Assembly: GCF_020748465.1 (NCBI RefSeq)
Contig: NZ_JAHZMP010000004.1
Location: forward strand, 124,001-188,000
Direction: 5' to 3'
Source: Terrisporobacter mayombei
GTDB lineage: Bacteria > Bacillota > Clostridia > Peptostreptococcales > Peptostreptococcaceae
DNA length: 64,000 nt
Below the pieces are notes generated by a model. The model had not been told where the DNA came from, did no database searches, and saw only the letters and a list, made by a program, of their open reading frames with translations. Shown piece by piece: positions 36,847-47,727 of the stretch. Positions within the stretch are counted from its first letter, which is position 1, and every line of letters starts with the position of its first letter. The translations under genes were made by a program, and so were the position numbers.

Positions 36847-38511
36847 TTATTTTCTTCTTGTATTGGTATTGGCTTTTTCTATATTAATTTTATTACCTTT
36901 AATTTTTATATTTTTCATTTTATCTAATACTTTTTTAGCATTTTCCTTTGGAACTTCTACAAATGTATATTTGTCATATATGTCTATTGTTCCAACTAAT
37001 TTACCTGGTATACCAGCTTCACCTGCTATAGCACCAACTACGTCTTTAGCTTGTACTCTTTGGTTTTTACCAACGTTGATAAATAGTCTTACCATTCCAG
37101 CTTCAGCATTTCTACCACGTTTTCTATCACTTCTGTCGCCTCTGTCTCTATCTTTACGATCTCTTCTTCCAGATCCATCTCTGTAGTTTGAAGTTTCTTC
37201 TACTATTTCTTGTTTTTCTTCGTCACCTAAAGCAAGTTTAACAAGAGCTGCTGCTATTTCTATAACTTCTAATCCTTCTTCTTCACAAAGATTTTCCAGC
37301 CATTGAGTTTGCTTAGATAAGTTACTTTCTTTTATTGTTTCTTTAACTTCTTTGAAGAATGCAGTTACTTTCTTTTCCTCAACATCAGCTATTGTTGGTA
37401 TATCATGTCTAACTAATTTAGATTTTGTATATCTTTCGATATCTTTCATTTTTCTTACTTCTTTTCCAAATACAAATGAGAAAGATATACCTTCTCTACC
37501 AGCACGACCAGTTCTACCGATTCTGTGTACATAATATTCTTCGTCTTGTGGAAGGTCATAGTTAAATACTGCTTCAACATCATCAACATCTATACCCCTA
37601 GCTGCAACATCTGTAGCAACAAGTATATCTATTGTACCTTGTCTGAATTTATCCATTACTATATCTCTTTGCGTTTGCTTTAAATCTCCGTGAAGAGCAT
37701 CTGCAAAGTATCCTCTTGCTTGTAATTCACTAACTAACTCATCAGAACCTCTTTTTGTATTACAGAATACTACTGATAATTTTGGATTATATACATCTAT
37801 TAATCTACATAATACTTCTAATTTATTAGCTCTTCTTGTTTCAATATAATATTGTTTTATATTTGGTACAGTTAATTCTTTTCTTACAATTTTTATTAGT
37901 TGAGGATCATCTTGATATTTTTTAGTTAAGTCTAATATTTCTTTTGACATTGTTGCCGAGAAAAATGTCGTTTGTCTTTCACTTGGAGTTTGCTCAAGTA
38001 TTAATTCAATATCTTCTCTGAATCCCATATCTAACATTTCATCCGCTTCATCAAGAACTAACATTTTCACTTTGTCCATTTTTAAAGTTCTACGATTTAT
38101 ATGGTCTATAACACGTCCTGGTGTTCCTATTACTACTTGTACTCCGCTCTTTAGTGATTTTATTTGTCTGTCTATTGGTTGTCCGCCGTAAACTGGAAGT
38201 GTCTTTATTCCACTTTTATATTTACCTAATTTTTTCATTTCACTAGAAACTTGAATTGCAAGTTCTCTTGTAGGACATAATACTACTGCCTGTACACTTT
38301 TTTTATTAGGATCCACCATGTCTAACACTGGTATAGAGAAAGCTGCCGTCTTTCCTGTTCCCGTTTGCGCTTGTCCTATAACATCTTTTCCTGTTAAAAT
38401 TACTGGTATAGATTGAACTTGAATCGGAGATGGCTCCTCAAATCCTAGTTCCGCCACTGATCTTTTTATTTCTTCACTTATTGGTAAATCTTCAAATTTT
38501 ATTATATTCAT
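36847..38511 (-). CDS. DEAD-box RNA helicase (CshA/DeaD type)
   Basis: 554 residues. Q motif EEPSPIQVQSIP, motif I AQTGTGKT, Ia PTRELA, TPGRVIDH, II DEAD, III SAT, V RGIDV, VI HRIGRTGRAG. The C-terminus has an Arg/Asp-rich linker (RDRKDRDRGDRSDRK) and a DbpA-type RNA-binding domain (VRLFINVGKNQRVQAKDVVG). Remodels structured RNA in ribosome assembly or mRNA decay, especially in the cold. Confidence 0.95.
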   Translation of the reverse strand: MNIIKFEDLPISEEIKRSVAELGFEEPSPIQVQSIPVILTGKDVIGQAQTGTGKTAAFSIPVLDMVDPNKKSVQAVVLCPTRELAIQVSSEMKKLGKYKSGIKTLPVYGGQPIDRQIKSLKSGVQVVIGTPGRVIDHINRRTLKMDKVKMLVLDEADEMLDMGFREDIELILEQTPSERQTTFFSATMSKEILDLTKKYQDDPQLIKIVRKELTVPNIKQYYIETRRANKLEVLCRLIDVYNPKLSVVFCNTKRGSDELVSELQARGYFADALHGDLKQTQRDIVMDKFRQGTIDILVATDVAARGIDVDDVEAVFNYDLPQDEEYYVHRIGRTGRAGREGISFSFVFGKEVRKMKDIERYTKSKLVRHDIPTIADVEEKKVTAFFKEVKETIKESNLSKQTQWLENLCEEEGLEVIEIAAALVKLALGDEEKQEIVEETSNYRDGSGRRDRKDRDRGDRSDRKRGRNAEAGMVRLFINVGKNQRVQAKDVVGAIAGEAGIPGKLVGTIDIYDKYTFVEVPKENAKKVLDKMKNIKIKGNKINIEKANTNTRRK

Positions 38512-38681
38512 AAATTATTTATTTCCTTTCCGTTATCATAAATATTAACTTTTCTATTATATAGTTTATTTCAATATTATGCAATTATATTTTTACCTAA
38601 AAAAAAGGTCCTATTCAGTTAATCACTTATTTTCGTAATTATCTAAATAAAACCTTATATAAATATGTATAAAATTTTTGT

Positions 38682-39653
38682 TTATGTTAAGTATGTAAAA
38701 TATATTGTAGCTATGTAAATTATGTAAGTTCCTAGTAACACCAACCCCTGTAATCTATATATCTTGCTACTTTTAATTGTTGGTATCATTAAAGTTAATA
38801 AAAGAATTATCATAAAGACAAAATCTACCCTTATGTTTTGCGCTAATATAGGTAAATCATTAATTAATGACGAAATTCCTATAACTGAAGTAATATTTAA
38901 TATATTAGCCCCTAATATGTTACCTACTGATATTCCATGGTGATTCTTTCTTATTGCAGTTAATGAAGATACTAGTTCAGGTAAAGATGTGCCTAGAGCT
39001 ATTACAGTTAAGCTGATTACCCCTTGTGGAATTCCTATGTAGCTAGCAAGTTTCACTCCATTATCCACTAACAATTTGGAGCCTATAACCATCATTATTA
39101 ATCCAAGAACAAATGAAGCTCCTATTTTTAAGCTTTCGTGTTTATTAGGTTTACTATTATTGCCAGAGTCCGCTCTCATATTACTTAGGCCACCAACTTT
39201 ATTTTTACCCGATACACTTTTTATATTTGAGTACATATAAACGGAAAGTAATACAATTAATAGTAATCCATCTCCTTGGGTGATAGTTCCATTAGCCCCT
39301 AAAATCATTAAGGCTATTACAGAAATTAATAAAATGACTGATTTAGAAAAAAACATTTTTCTATCAACTTTAAAAGGGCTAATAAATGCAACTAAACCTA
39401 AAATTAATCCTGTATTACATATTATAGAACCTACAGCATTTCCCAAACTCATGGTTGTATGATTGTCCATGGACGCAAATACAGAAACTGTTAACTCTGG
39501 TAATGTAGTTGCAAAACTTACTATAGTGGCACCCAAAATCAACTCTGATATTCCAGTTTTCTTCCCAATCTTTACTGTACACTCTATAAATATGTCGGCA
39601 CCTTTAGTGATTAAAAGAAATCCAATCAAAAATAAAATTATAACTAAAGTCAT
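38682..39653 (-). CDS. CaCA-family Na+/Ca2+ (K+) antiporter
   Basis: 323 residues, about ten helices with the two inverted alpha repeats: GATIVSFATTLPELTVSVFA (about 42-61) and ALGTSLPELVSSLTAIRKNH (about 210), each with the acidic residue used for cation binding. Similar to YrbG-type exchangers. SD AGGGGGG before the ATG. Confidence 0.9.
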   Translation of the reverse strand: MTLVIILFLIGFLLITKGADIFIECTVKIGKKTGISELILGATIVSFATTLPELTVSVFASMDNHTTMSLGNAVGSIICNTGLILGLVAFISPFKVDRKMFFSKSVILLISVIALMILGANGTITQGDGLLLIVLLSVYMYSNIKSVSGKNKVGGLSNMRADSGNNSKPNKHESLKIGASFVLGLIMMVIGSKLLVDNGVKLASYIGIPQGVISLTVIALGTSLPELVSSLTAIRKNHHGISVGNILGANILNITSVIGISSLINDLPILAQNIRVDFVFMIILLLTLMIPTIKSSKIYRLQGLVLLGTYIIYIATIYFTYLT

Positions 39654-40012
39654 GCTATTCCCCCCTATATTTATAGCTATTCAAAAACTTAATCTTTATG
39701 CACCAAAATGTTTCTTTATTAAGAAGTAGACATCTGCTTTTTTACTAAGGTTATAAGCATTTTTTCAATTAAATAAATTCTCCGATATTTCTATAGGATA
39801 TTGTTTAAAGCATTAAATAGCGGGTATTTATGTAGTATAACAAGTCAGATATAATTCTTATTATAAAGGCATAATATTTTTACAATATATTTTTTGTATA
39901 CAATATACTTTGTTTATGTTAGAATATATTTGTTGTTACTTATTGAATTACAACATTAATTAACTAATTATTTATATTAAAAAGTAATAATCACTTTTAG
40001 GAGGATATCTTA
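39654..40012 (+). promoter_or_regulatory. Upstream region of pflB
   Basis: 359 bases, gene-free. Contains a TTTGTATACAATATAC stretch, a TAGAAT -10-like box near 39931, and an inverted pair TGTTGTTA / TACAACA (39931-39955) that recalls redox-operator half sites but with non-standard spacing. A strong SD AGGAGG precedes the ATG. Confidence 0.4.
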
Positions 40013-42244
40013 ATGAACGCATGGCAAGGTTTTAAAACTGGAAGATGGACTAAAGAAATAGACGTTAGAGGATTTATCCAAGCTAACTACACTCCATATG
40101 AAGGAGACGCTTCTTTCTTAGCTGGTGCTACTGAAAACACTAAGCAATTATGGGACGAAGCAATGGAATTATTCAAGAAAGAAAGAGAAAATGGTGGAAC
40201 TCTTGATGTTGACACTAAAACTGTTTCTGCAATAGATGCTTACGCACCTGGATATATAGATAAAGATAGAGAAACTATTGTAGGTTTACAAACTGATGCA
40301 CCTTTAAAAAGAGCTATAATGCCTGAAGGTGGTATAAGAATGGTTGAGTCTTCTTGTGAAGCTTACGGATTCAAATGTGACCCACAAGTAAGTGAAATAT
40401 TCACTAAATACAGAAAAACTCACAACCAAGGTGTATTCGATGCTTATACTGCTGAAATGAGAGCTGCTAGAAGATCTGGTATAATAACAGGACTTCCAGA
40501 TGCTTACGGAAGAGGTAGAATAATAGGTGACTACAGAAGAGTTGCTTTATATGGTGTTGATAAATTAATAGAAGACAAAATGGCGCAAAAAGACTCATTA
40601 GAAGTTTCTTGCATGGACGAAGATATAATCAGATTAAGAGAAGAAATATCTGATCAAATAAGAGCTTTACAAGCATTAAAAAGAATGGGTGAATCTTACG
40701 GATTCGACTTATCTAAGCCAGCTACTAACTCAAAAGAAGCTGTACAATGGTTATACTTCGGTTACTTAGCAGCTATAAAAGATCAAAATGGTGCTGCTAT
40801 GTCAATAGGTAGAACTTCTACTTTCTTAGATATATACTTCGAAAGAGATTTAGCTGCTGGAACTATAACTGAAGAGGAAGCTCAAGAATTAATGGACCAC
40901 TTCGTTATGAAATTAAGAATGGTTAAATTCTTAAGAACTCCAGAATACAATGATTTATTCTCTGGTGACCCAACTTGGGTAACAGAATCAATAGGTGGAC
41001 AAGGTATAGATGGTAGAACATTAGTAACTAAAAACTCATTCAGAGTTTTAAACACTCTTTATACTATAGGACCTTCTCCAGAACCAAACTTAACTGTACT
41101 TTGGTCAAAAGATTTCCCACAAGGATTCAAAGATTTCTGTTCTAAAGTATCTATAGATACAAGTTCAGTTCAATACGAAAATGATGACTTAATGAGACCT
41201 TACTGGGGAGACGATTATGGAATAGCATGTTGTGTATCTGCAATGAGAATAGGTAAACAAATGCAATTCTTCGGAGCTAGAGTAAACTTAGCTAAAACTT
41301 TATTATACGCTATAAACGGTGGAGTTGATGAAAAATCAGGTGCTCAAGTAGGACCAAGATTTGAACCAATAACTTCAGAATACTTAGATTACGATGAAGT
41401 AATAGCTAGATTCGAACCTTTCACTGATTGGTTAGCAAACTTATATGTAAATGCATTAAATGTTATCCACTACATGCATGATAAGTATTCTTATGAAGCA
41501 TTAGAAATGGCTTTACATGATAGAGATGTATTCAGAACTATGGCTTGTGGTATAGCTGGTTTATCAGTTGCTGCTGACTCATTATCTGCTATAAAACATG
41601 CTAAAGTTAGAACTATAAGAAACGAAGCTGGTGTAGCTGTTGATTTCGAAATAGAAGGAGATTTCCCTAAATACGGAAACAACGATGATAGAGTTGATGA
41701 TATAGCTGTAAACTTAGTAGAAAGCTTCATGAACAAAATAAGAAAGAACAAAACTTACAGAAATTCTGTTCATACTCAATCTATATTAACAATAACTTCA
41801 AACGTTGTTTACGGTAAGAAAACTGGTAACACTCCATGTGGTAGAAGAGCTGGTGCTCCATTTGCTCCAGGAGCAAACCCAATGCACGGAAGAGATACTA
41901 ACGGAGCTTTAGCTTCATTAGCATCAGTTGCTAAATTACCATACGAGCATTCTCAAGATGGTATATCTAATACTTTCTCTATAGTACCAGGTGCTTTAGG
42001 AAAAGATATGAGCGAAAGAGTAACTAATCTTTCATCAATGATGGACGGATACTTCACTGATGGAGCTCATCACTTAAACGTTAACGTGTTTGATAGAGCT
42101 ACTTTAGAAGATGCTATGGAACATCCAGAAAAATATCCTCAATTAACTATAAGAGTTTCAGGATACGCTGTTAACTTCATCAAATTAACTAAAGAACAAC
42201 AATTAGATGTTATAAACAGAACATTCCACGGAAAAATGGCTTAA
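40013..42244 (+). CDS. pflB: Pyruvate formate-lyase (formate C-acetyltransferase)
   Basis: 743 residues. Glycyl-radical enzyme that splits pyruvate with CoA into acetyl-CoA and formate in anaerobic metabolism. The catalytic cysteine pair is in [14 protein letters not shown] (about 404-410), and the radical glycine in [14 protein letters not shown] (about 719). Codon use is strongly biased (AGA, GGA/GGT, TTA, ATA), which suggests very high expression. Terminator after it; the activating enzyme follows. Confidence 0.98.
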   Translation: MNAWQGFKTGRWTKEIDVRGFIQANYTPYEGDASFLAGATENTKQLWDEAMELFKKERENGGTLDVDTKTVSAIDAYAPGYIDKDRETIVGLQTDAPLKRAIMPEGGIRMVESSCEAYGFKCDPQVSEIFTKYRKTHNQGVFDAYTAEMRAARRSGIITGLPDAYGRGRIIGDYRRVALYGVDKLIEDKMAQKDSLEVSCMDEDIIRLREEISDQIRALQALKRMGESYGFDLSKPATNSKEAVQWLYFGYLAAIKDQNGAAMSIGRTSTFLDIYFERDLAAGTITEEEAQELMDHFVMKLRMVKFLRTPEYNDLFSGDPTWVTESIGGQGIDGRTLVTKNSFRVLNTLYTIGPSPEPNLTVLWSKDFPQGFKDFCSKVSIDTSSVQYENDDLMRPYWGDDYGIACCVSAMRIGKQMQFFGARVNLAKTLLYAINGGVDEKSGAQVGPRFEPITSEYLDYDEVIARFEPFTDWLANLYVNALNVIHYMHDKYSYEALEMALHDRDVFRTMACGIAGLSVAADSLSAIKHAKVRTIRNEAGVAVDFEIEGDFPKYGNNDDRVDDIAVNLVESFMNKIRKNKTYRNSVHTQSILTITSNVVYGKKTGNTPCGRRAGAPFAPGANPMHGRDTNGALASLASVAKLPYEHSQDGISNTFSIVPGALGKDMSERVTNLSSMMDGYFTDGAHHLNVNVFDRATLEDAMEHPEKYPQLTIRVSGYAVNFIKLTKEQQLDVINRTFHGKMA

Positions 42245-42266
42245 GCTTAATTGATAAAATACAAGT

Positions 42267-42297
42267 AAAAAGACTAAATTCATTTTAGTCTTTTTAT
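42267..42297 (+). terminator. Terminator of pflB
   Basis: Stem AAAAGACTAAA / TTTTAGTCTTTT with loop TTCA and a T-run. It separates pflB from pflA, allowing higher pflB expression. Confidence 0.85.
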
Positions 42298-42515
42298 TTT
42301 ACCCTTTTACTATAAAAAATCAATTTTTTTGGTAATAATAATTAGAAAATTAACATACACAATCAAAACTTAAAAAGTCAAGATATAAAAATATATGAAA
42401 TATTCTTATTTATAGATTTATTTATGCAGTTAATCTATAATCTTCTTAATTTTAAATTTTGTATACATATTCTTTATCTTTTTTAGTTTTAATAATTAAT
42501 TTTACGAGGTGCAAT

Positions 42516-43256
42516 ATGACTAAAGGAAGAATTCATTCAATAGAAACATTTGGAACAGTAGACGGACCAGGAATAAGAAGTATCTTATTCTTCCAAGGAT
42601 GTCCATTAAGATGTAAATACTGCCATAATAGAGATACTTGGGATACAAAAGGTGGAACTGAATACACAGCAGAAGAATTAATAGAAAATGTATCTAGATA
42701 TTCTTCTTATTGGAAATCATCTGGTGGTGGAATAACAGCATCTGGTGGAGAAGCTACTTTACAAGCAGATTTCCTTGCTGAATTATTTGCAAAAGCTAAA
42801 GAAAAAGATATTCATACTTGTTTAGATACTTCTGGTTTTGTTGATATAGAAAAAATCGAGAAAGTTCTTGATAACACTGACTTAGTGCTACTTGATATAA
42901 AACATATAGATGAAGAAGAAGCTAAAAAATTAACTGGTGTTGGTATAGAAAAAACTTTAAAATTAGCAAGATATTTAGATGAAAGACATATACCAATTTG
43001 GTTAAGACATGTGTTAGTACCTGGTATAACAGATAGTGAAGAAAACTTATCTAAAATTGGTGAGTTCGCTGCTTCTCTAAATAACGTAGATAGATTAGAG
43101 GTCTTACCATACCATACTATGGGTGTTCACAAATGGGAAAACATGGGTATTGAGTACGAATTAAAAGATGTTAGAGATGCTGATGCTGATGATGTGGCTA
43201 GAGCTGCAGAAATCATCGAAAGACATGGTGTTAAAGTATTTAATAGCAAAAAATAA
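42516..43256 (+). CDS. pflA: Pyruvate formate-lyase activating enzyme
   Basis: 246 residues, radical SAM enzyme with FFQGCPLRCKYCHNRDTWD (CxxxCxxC at about 30-37). It generates the glycyl radical on PflB. The ATG at 42516 has SD GAGGTG; an upstream in-frame ATG at 42459 gives a hydrophobic leader with no SD and is rejected. GGGITASGGEATLQ is a further family feature. Confidence 0.97.
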   Translation: MTKGRIHSIETFGTVDGPGIRSILFFQGCPLRCKYCHNRDTWDTKGGTEYTAEELIENVSRYSSYWKSSGGGITASGGEATLQADFLAELFAKAKEKDIHTCLDTSGFVDIEKIEKVLDNTDLVLLDIKHIDEEEAKKLTGVGIEKTLKLARYLDERHIPIWLRHVLVPGITDSEENLSKIGEFAASLNNVDRLEVLPYHTMGVHKWENMGIEYELKDVRDADADDVARAAEIIERHGVKVFNSKK

Positions 43257-43302
43257 TTAATATTTTAAATATATTAACTATATAAATATTTGTATAAAAT
43301 CA

Positions 43303-43334
43303 TGAAAGAAGTCTTATTAAGAAGGCTTCTTTTT
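43303..43334 (+). terminator. Terminator of pflA
   Basis: Stem AAGAAGTCTT / AAGAAGGCTTCTT (imperfect) followed by TTTTTTT. It abuts the end of a crcB remnant read from the other strand. Confidence 0.7.
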
Positions 43335-43560
43335 TTAAATTAAAAACTTACCAATTGATAAGCCAATTAAACTTAAAAATAAATTTAAAATTATATTAAG
43401 CGCTGCAAAAACAAACTTTCCTCCCTCTATTAAAATTACTGTTTCATAGCTAAATGTAGAAAATGTAGTTAAACCTCCCATAAGGCCTGTTGCTAAAAAT
43501 AGCACCTATAAATCCACCTATTCCTATGCATAAAATATTATCTAAGGCTTTTATTTCTAT
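43335..43560 (-). pseudogene. crcB: Decayed crcB/fluC fluoride channel gene
   Basis: On the minus strand one frame gives ILCIGIGGFIGAI (the CrcB N-terminal helix). After a frame change the next gives ATGLMGGLTTFSTFSYETVI and continues through the last helix to a stop at 43335 (SLIGLSIGKFLI). GxxTTFSTFS is the CrcB signature. The central residues between the two blocks are missing and the frames differ, so an internal deletion has destroyed the gene. No start codon with an SD is visible. Confidence 0.85.
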
Positions 43561-43608
43561 TATTATTTTTTTAATATAATTACTTTATTTATTATATTTT
43601 TATACAAA

Positions 43609-43641
43609 AAAAGTGGAGTGTACCCTATTCACTCCACCTTT
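43609..43641 (-). terminator. Terminator-like hairpin
   Basis: Stem GTGGAGTG / CACTCCAC followed on the minus strand by TTTTTTTG. Confidence 0.8.
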
Positions 43642-43809
43642 CTTTCACTACAAACACTACTTCTTGGAAATATTTTCGGCCAATTTATATTATTTCCAAA
43701 TACCAAAACATCTACTCATTAATGTTTTATAAGTTAATGTTATCATACACATTTTATTTTTACAGTATACTTTTTTATATGAAAAGTATACCGTAGTATT
43801 ACTACCTTT
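43642..43809 (-). other. Region downstream of thiI with two more hairpins
   Basis: Contains stem GTATACTTTT / AAAAGTATAC (43767-43791), a likely thiI terminator, and an imperfect hairpin TTGGAAATA / TATTTCCAA (about 43667-43701). Together with the terminator at 43609 this could define a short extra transcript; a 20-28 codon frame is open but lacks an SD. Confidence 0.4.
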
Positions 43810-45006
43810 TTAGAATTCTATAACTTCTACTTCTATGTTAGCTATAGCATCTTCTATTAACTTTTCAACGTCTAGTGCTTTCTCTGAATCCTCTATTCTC
43901 TCTAATCTAGGCTTAGTTACAGGCTTTTTAGGAGCAAACACTGAACAACAATCTTCTTCTGGTATTATAGATGTTTCAAAAGTATCTATTTTCTTAGCTA
44001 TATCTATTATTTCAGTTTTATCCATAGCTATAAGCGGTCTAAACACTGGTAAGCTTACAGAAGCATTTGTACAAGTTAATCCTTGTATAGTTTGAGATGC
44101 AACTTGTCCTATACTTTCTCCTGTTATTAAAGCATCACAGTTTCTTTGAATCCCTACTCTTTCAGCTATTCTCATCATAAATCTTCTTGAGATTATAGTC
44201 ATTTCTTCATCTCTACAATTTAAGCCTACAGCTTTTTGTATTTCAAGTAAGTTAATTTTGTGAAGTCTTACTCTTCCAACATATTTAGCTAATATTCTTG
44301 CTAAATCTTTTACTTTCTCTTGTGATTTTTCACTTGTGAAAGGATATGTATGGAAATGTATAGCCTCTACTTCCATACCTCTTTTCGCAACCATCCATGT
44401 AGCAACTGGTGAATCTATTCCTCCTGATAATAAAGACATAGCCTTACCATTAGTTCCTATTGGAAGCCCTCCATAACCTGGAACAGTATCACTGTAAACT
44501 ACCACATTACTTTCTCTAAGTTCACATTTTATTTTAACTTCAGGCTTATTTATATCTACTTTTATTCTATCTCCTACATTAGATAATAAGTATCCACCTA
44601 TATCTATACTCATGTCTTGAGAAGTTAATCTAAATGATTTATCTCCTCTTCTACTCTCAACTTTAAATGATTTACCTCCACTTGATATTTTCTCTTCTAA
44701 AACTATAAGTGCTGTTTCTTTTAATTTTTGGTAAGCTGCTTCCACATCTTCGCCCTTATTTCTAAGCACTTTAACAGCTGGACAAACTCCAACTACACCA
44801 AATACCTTTTTAACTTCTTCACATACTTCATCATAATCATAATCGTCTAAATCCACGTAAACCCTTCCGTATTCCTTGTATACATTAAATTTATCTATTG
44901 GCTTTAGCATATTTTTTATGTTTTTTATTAACTTATTTTCAAAGATATATCTATTTTTACCTTTGATACCTATTTCTCCGTATTTTACTATAATTGAATT
45001 ATACAT
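43810..45006 (-). CDS. thiI: tRNA 4-thiouridine synthetase ThiI
   Basis: 398 residues. THUMP domain in the N-terminal half, PP-loop [12 protein letters not shown] (about 192-203). No C-terminal rhodanese domain, the usual short form of Firmicutes. Adenylates U8 of tRNA for sulfur transfer and may also serve thiamine thiazole. The sulfur donor gene lies immediately upstream. SD AGAGGTGG. Confidence 0.96.
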   Translation of the reverse strand: MYNSIIVKYGEIGIKGKNRYIFENKLIKNIKNMLKPIDKFNVYKEYGRVYVDLDDYDYDEVCEEVKKVFGVVGVCPAVKVLRNKGEDVEAAYQKLKETALIVLEEKISSGGKSFKVESRRGDKSFRLTSQDMSIDIGGYLLSNVGDRIKVDINKPEVKIKCELRESNVVVYSDTVPGYGGLPIGTNGKAMSLLSGGIDSPVATWMVAKRGMEVEAIHFHTYPFTSEKSQEKVKDLARILAKYVGRVRLHKINLLEIQKAVGLNCRDEEMTIISRRFMMRIAERVGIQRNCDALITGESIGQVASQTIQGLTCTNASVSLPVFRPLIAMDKTEIIDIAKKIDTFETSIIPEEDCCSVFAPKKPVTKPRLERIEDSEKALDVEKLIEDAIANIEVEVIEF

Positions 45007-45019
45007 ATTCCACCTCTTA

Positions 45020-46171
45020 TTATCGTCTTTTTATTATCATTCTTAGGTCACTTATTGAATCTTTCAATACTTTTACAGTTTCTAAAATTTCTTCTTCTGT
45101 ATTAAAATCTGATAAACTAAATCTTACTGCACCTTCTATTTCTTCTGGTTTAAGCTTAATTGCATTTAGTACATGGCTCCCTTTCTTCTTAGAAGAACAT
45201 GCTGAGCCTGTAGATACAAAAATATTTTTTTGTTCTAAGAAATGAAGTAAAACTTCTCCTCTCATATTTTCAAAAGAAACATTTAATATGTGACAAACTC
45301 CGTCTTCTGGTGAATTTACTTTTACGCCATCTATATTTTTTAATATTTCTTCTTTTAATAATTCTTTTAAACTTTGTATTTTTTCAATTTTATTATCTAA
45401 GTCTTTATTCATTATTGCCACTGATTTTCCTAAACCATAAATTCCTGGTACGTTTTCAGTACCTGATCTTACACTAGATTCTTGTCCTCCACCAGTTATA
45501 ATAGGCTTTAGTTTACTATTTTCCTTAATATACATAAAACCTATTCCTTTTGGTCCGTGGAACTTATGACCACTTACTGTCATAAAATCAATATTATATC
45601 TAGTTGGTCTAAATTTAATTTTTGTGTAAGATTGAACACAGTCCACATGGAAGTATATTTTTTGTTCTAAAGTTTTTAGATATTTTCCTATTTCTTCAAT
45701 TGGTTGAATACTTCCTATCTCATTATTAACGTGCATTGTAGAAATTAATATAGTAGAAGGCTTTATTGCCTTTTTTACATCTTCTACACTTATTTTTCCA
45801 CTTTCATCAACTTCTAACAGTGTTATTTCAAATCCTTCTTTTTCTAAATCAGCTAATGTACTTAGTACTGATGGATGCTCTATATTAGTAGATATTATAT
45901 GGTTTTTCGTTTTTCTAAAATTATAAGCAACTCCTCTAATAATTGTATTATTAGACTCAGTTCCTCCTGATGTGAAAAATATCTCTTTATCCTTAGCACC
46001 TAAACTTCTAGCTATATTTTGTCTTATTTCTTTAATCTTTCTGTCCACTTCTATTCCTTTTTTATGCAATGAAGAAGGATTCCCGTATTCTGTAGTAAGA
46101 GCTTTCACCATTTCTTCTACTACTTCTTCATAAGGTTTTGTAGTTGCACTATTATCTAAATAAATTTCCAT
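45020..46171 (-). CDS. Cysteine desulfurase (NifS/IscS type, ThiI partner)
   Basis: 383 residues, PLP enzyme. Lys in [16 protein letters not shown], His in [10 protein letters not shown], and the persulfide Cys in [15 protein letters not shown]. Thirteen bases before thiI, as NifZ precedes ThiI in Bacillus, so it most likely supplies sulfur for tRNA 4-thiouridine. Confidence 0.94.
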   Translation of the reverse strand: MEIYLDNSATTKPYEEVVEEMVKALTTEYGNPSSLHKKGIEVDRKIKEIRQNIARSLGAKDKEIFFTSGGTESNNTIIRGVAYNFRKTKNHIISTNIEHPSVLSTLADLEKEGFEITLLEVDESGKISVEDVKKAIKPSTILISTMHVNNEIGSIQPIEEIGKYLKTLEQKIYFHVDCVQSYTKIKFRPTRYNIDFMTVSGHKFHGPKGIGFMYIKENSKLKPIITGGGQESSVRSGTENVPGIYGLGKSVAIMNKDLDNKIEKIQSLKELLKEEILKNIDGVKVNSPEDGVCHILNVSFENMRGEVLLHFLEQKNIFVSTGSACSSKKKGSHVLNAIKLKPEEIEGAVRFSLSDFNTEEEILETVKVLKDSISDLRMIIKRR

Positions 46172-46385
46172 TTATTACACCGTCCTATTATATTTTTTAT
46201 TAATATATCCATCAATTATGTGCTTTAATTAATTCGTCAAAAATATCAGCATTTTTTATTATACCATTTTTAGACCTATTTTTTAATCTTATAGTATAAA
46301 GTTTTACAAATACATATTAATTATATTAACATTTTAGGCTATAAATATAATCAAAAAAATTTTCTAAAAAATTTGTAAAATTATG

Positions 46386-46414
46386 TTGCATTATTTGTCG
46401 AATATTGCTATTAT
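46386..46414 (+). promoter_or_regulatory. Sigma-A promoter of the candidate small RNA
   Basis: TTGCAT at 46386-46391 and TATTAT at 46409-46414 are separated by exactly 17 bases, placing a transcription start near 46421. Confidence 0.7.
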
Positions 46415-46420
46415 ATATAA

Positions 46421-46554
46421 GTAGTTATCCCCTTGATAACCCAATTAAAGTTTCTATTCAAATACCCCTTTTTATGAATAGATATATATTATGTCTAAGA
46501 CGAATTAGATTTAATTTATCAGAATAAAAAAAGAGCTTCCCCGGCTCTTTTTTT
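46421..46554 (+). ncRNA. Candidate small RNA with three CCCC-containing loops
   Basis: Runs from the predicted start to a strong terminator, about 134 nt, with no ORF. Hairpin 1: GTTATC / GATAAC (46424-46440), loop with CCCC. Hairpin 2: TCTATTCA / TGAATAGA (46453-46482), loop AATACCCCTTTTTA. Hairpin 3 (terminator): AAAAAAAGAGC / GCTCTTTTTTT (46526-46554), loop TTCCCCG. Exposed C-rich loops can pair with G-rich Shine-Dalgarno sites, as known for staphylococcal UCCC-type sRNAs. Neither neighbour explains the transcript. Confidence 0.65.
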
Positions 46555-46660
46555 ATGTTTAATTTTAAAGTGAAATACTGAAATTTCTTTAAAAATAATA
46601 ATTTTTAGTTTATATTTTTGGTATAATTAAAGTAGTATTTAAATTCAAGGAGGTAATGTT

Positions 46661-47656
46661 ATGTCTACTAAAAAAAAGGTAGGTATCCTATTTACTGGTG
46701 GAACTATATCTATGACAATAGATAAAGAAATCGGTGCAAATGTACCATCTTTATCAGGAGAACAAATAATGTCTATGGCAACTAACGTTAAAGATGTTGC
46801 TGATTTTGAAATAAAAGACTTTGACGAAATTCCAGGACCTCATATGACACCTGAAAAACTAATTCAATTAAAATCTGCTATTTTAGAATTATTAAACAGA
46901 AAAGATATATGTGGCGTTGTAATAACTCACGGTACGGATAGTCTAGAAGAAACTGCTTATTTCTTAGATTTAATAATAAATCATGAAAAACCTGTTATCG
47001 TTACAGGCGCTATGAGAAGTAGTTCTGAACTTGGATATGATGGGTCAAACAACTTATCATCAGCTATTTGTGTTGCTATATCAGAAAATGCGAAAAATAA
47101 AGGTGTTCTTGTTGTATTAAACAACGAAGTTTTATTAGCATCTGAAGCAACTAAAACAGATACTATGGCTCTAAATACTTTCCAATCACCTGGCAAAGGC
47201 TCTTTAGGCATAGTTGATAGTAACGAGCTTTTACTATTTAAAAATGTAGCCTCTAGAACTTTTATTGATACTGATAAAGTAGAAACTAAAGTTGCCCTAT
47301 TTAAATCAGGAATAGGAATGGATTATACTTTTATAAATCACGCTGTAGATATGGGATATAAAGGTATTATAATAGAAGCAATGGGAAGAGGAAATGTGCC
47401 TCCATTAATGTATGAAGGTGTTAAATATGCCAGAGAGAAAGAAGTTATCGTTGTTATAACTTCTAGATGTTCCACTGGTAGAGTGTACGATTCTTATGGG
47501 TATTTAGGATCAGGAAGAGATTTAAGAAATTTAGGATGTATCTTCGCTGGTGACCTAAACGGACATAAATCAAGAATCAAATTAATGTTAGCATTAGGTA
47601 AAACTAATAATCTTGATGAGCTTAAAGACTATTTCGAAAAAGGAATATATTATTAA
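46661..47656 (+). CDS. L-asparaginase, type I
   Basis: 331 residues, no signal peptide, so cytoplasmic. Catalytic motifs: GILFTGGTISM (first Thr, about 9-19) and VVITHGTDSLEETA (second Thr/Asp). GAMRSSSELGYDG is also conserved. Hydrolyses asparagine to aspartate and ammonia. SD AAGGAGG before the ATG. Confidence 0.94.
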   Translation: MSTKKKVGILFTGGTISMTIDKEIGANVPSLSGEQIMSMATNVKDVADFEIKDFDEIPGPHMTPEKLIQLKSAILELLNRKDICGVVITHGTDSLEETAYFLDLIINHEKPVIVTGAMRSSSELGYDGSNNLSSAICVAISENAKNKGVLVVLNNEVLLASEATKTDTMALNTFQSPGKGSLGIVDSNELLLFKNVASRTFIDTDKVETKVALFKSGIGMDYTFINHAVDMGYKGIIIEAMGRGNVPPLMYEGVKYAREKEVIVVITSRCSTGRVYDSYGYLGSGRDLRNLGCIFAGDLNGHKSRIKLMLALGKTNNLDELKDYFEKGIYY

Positions 47657-47727
47657 GATTATTTAATTTATAAAAAAATTTAGTATTATCCAATTAAATT
47701 ACAGTAATATTATATACCTTCTTTATT

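Noticed and set aside
39931-39955. Rex-type redox operator before pflB
   Set aside because: The half sites TGTTGTTA and TACAACA are there, but the spacing does not match the 18-bp Rex consensus.
42459-42515. N-terminal extension of pflA
   Set aside because: No SD for the upstream ATG; the ATG at 42516 has GAGGTG and gives the family-standard start.
43686-43780. Small ORFs on the minus strand after thiI
   Set aside because: 20-28 codons, no SD, overlap hairpins; not supported as genes.
46525-46554. Terminator belonging to a protein gene
   Set aside because: Both neighbours transcribe away from it; it follows a separate promoter and is better explained as the end of a small RNA.
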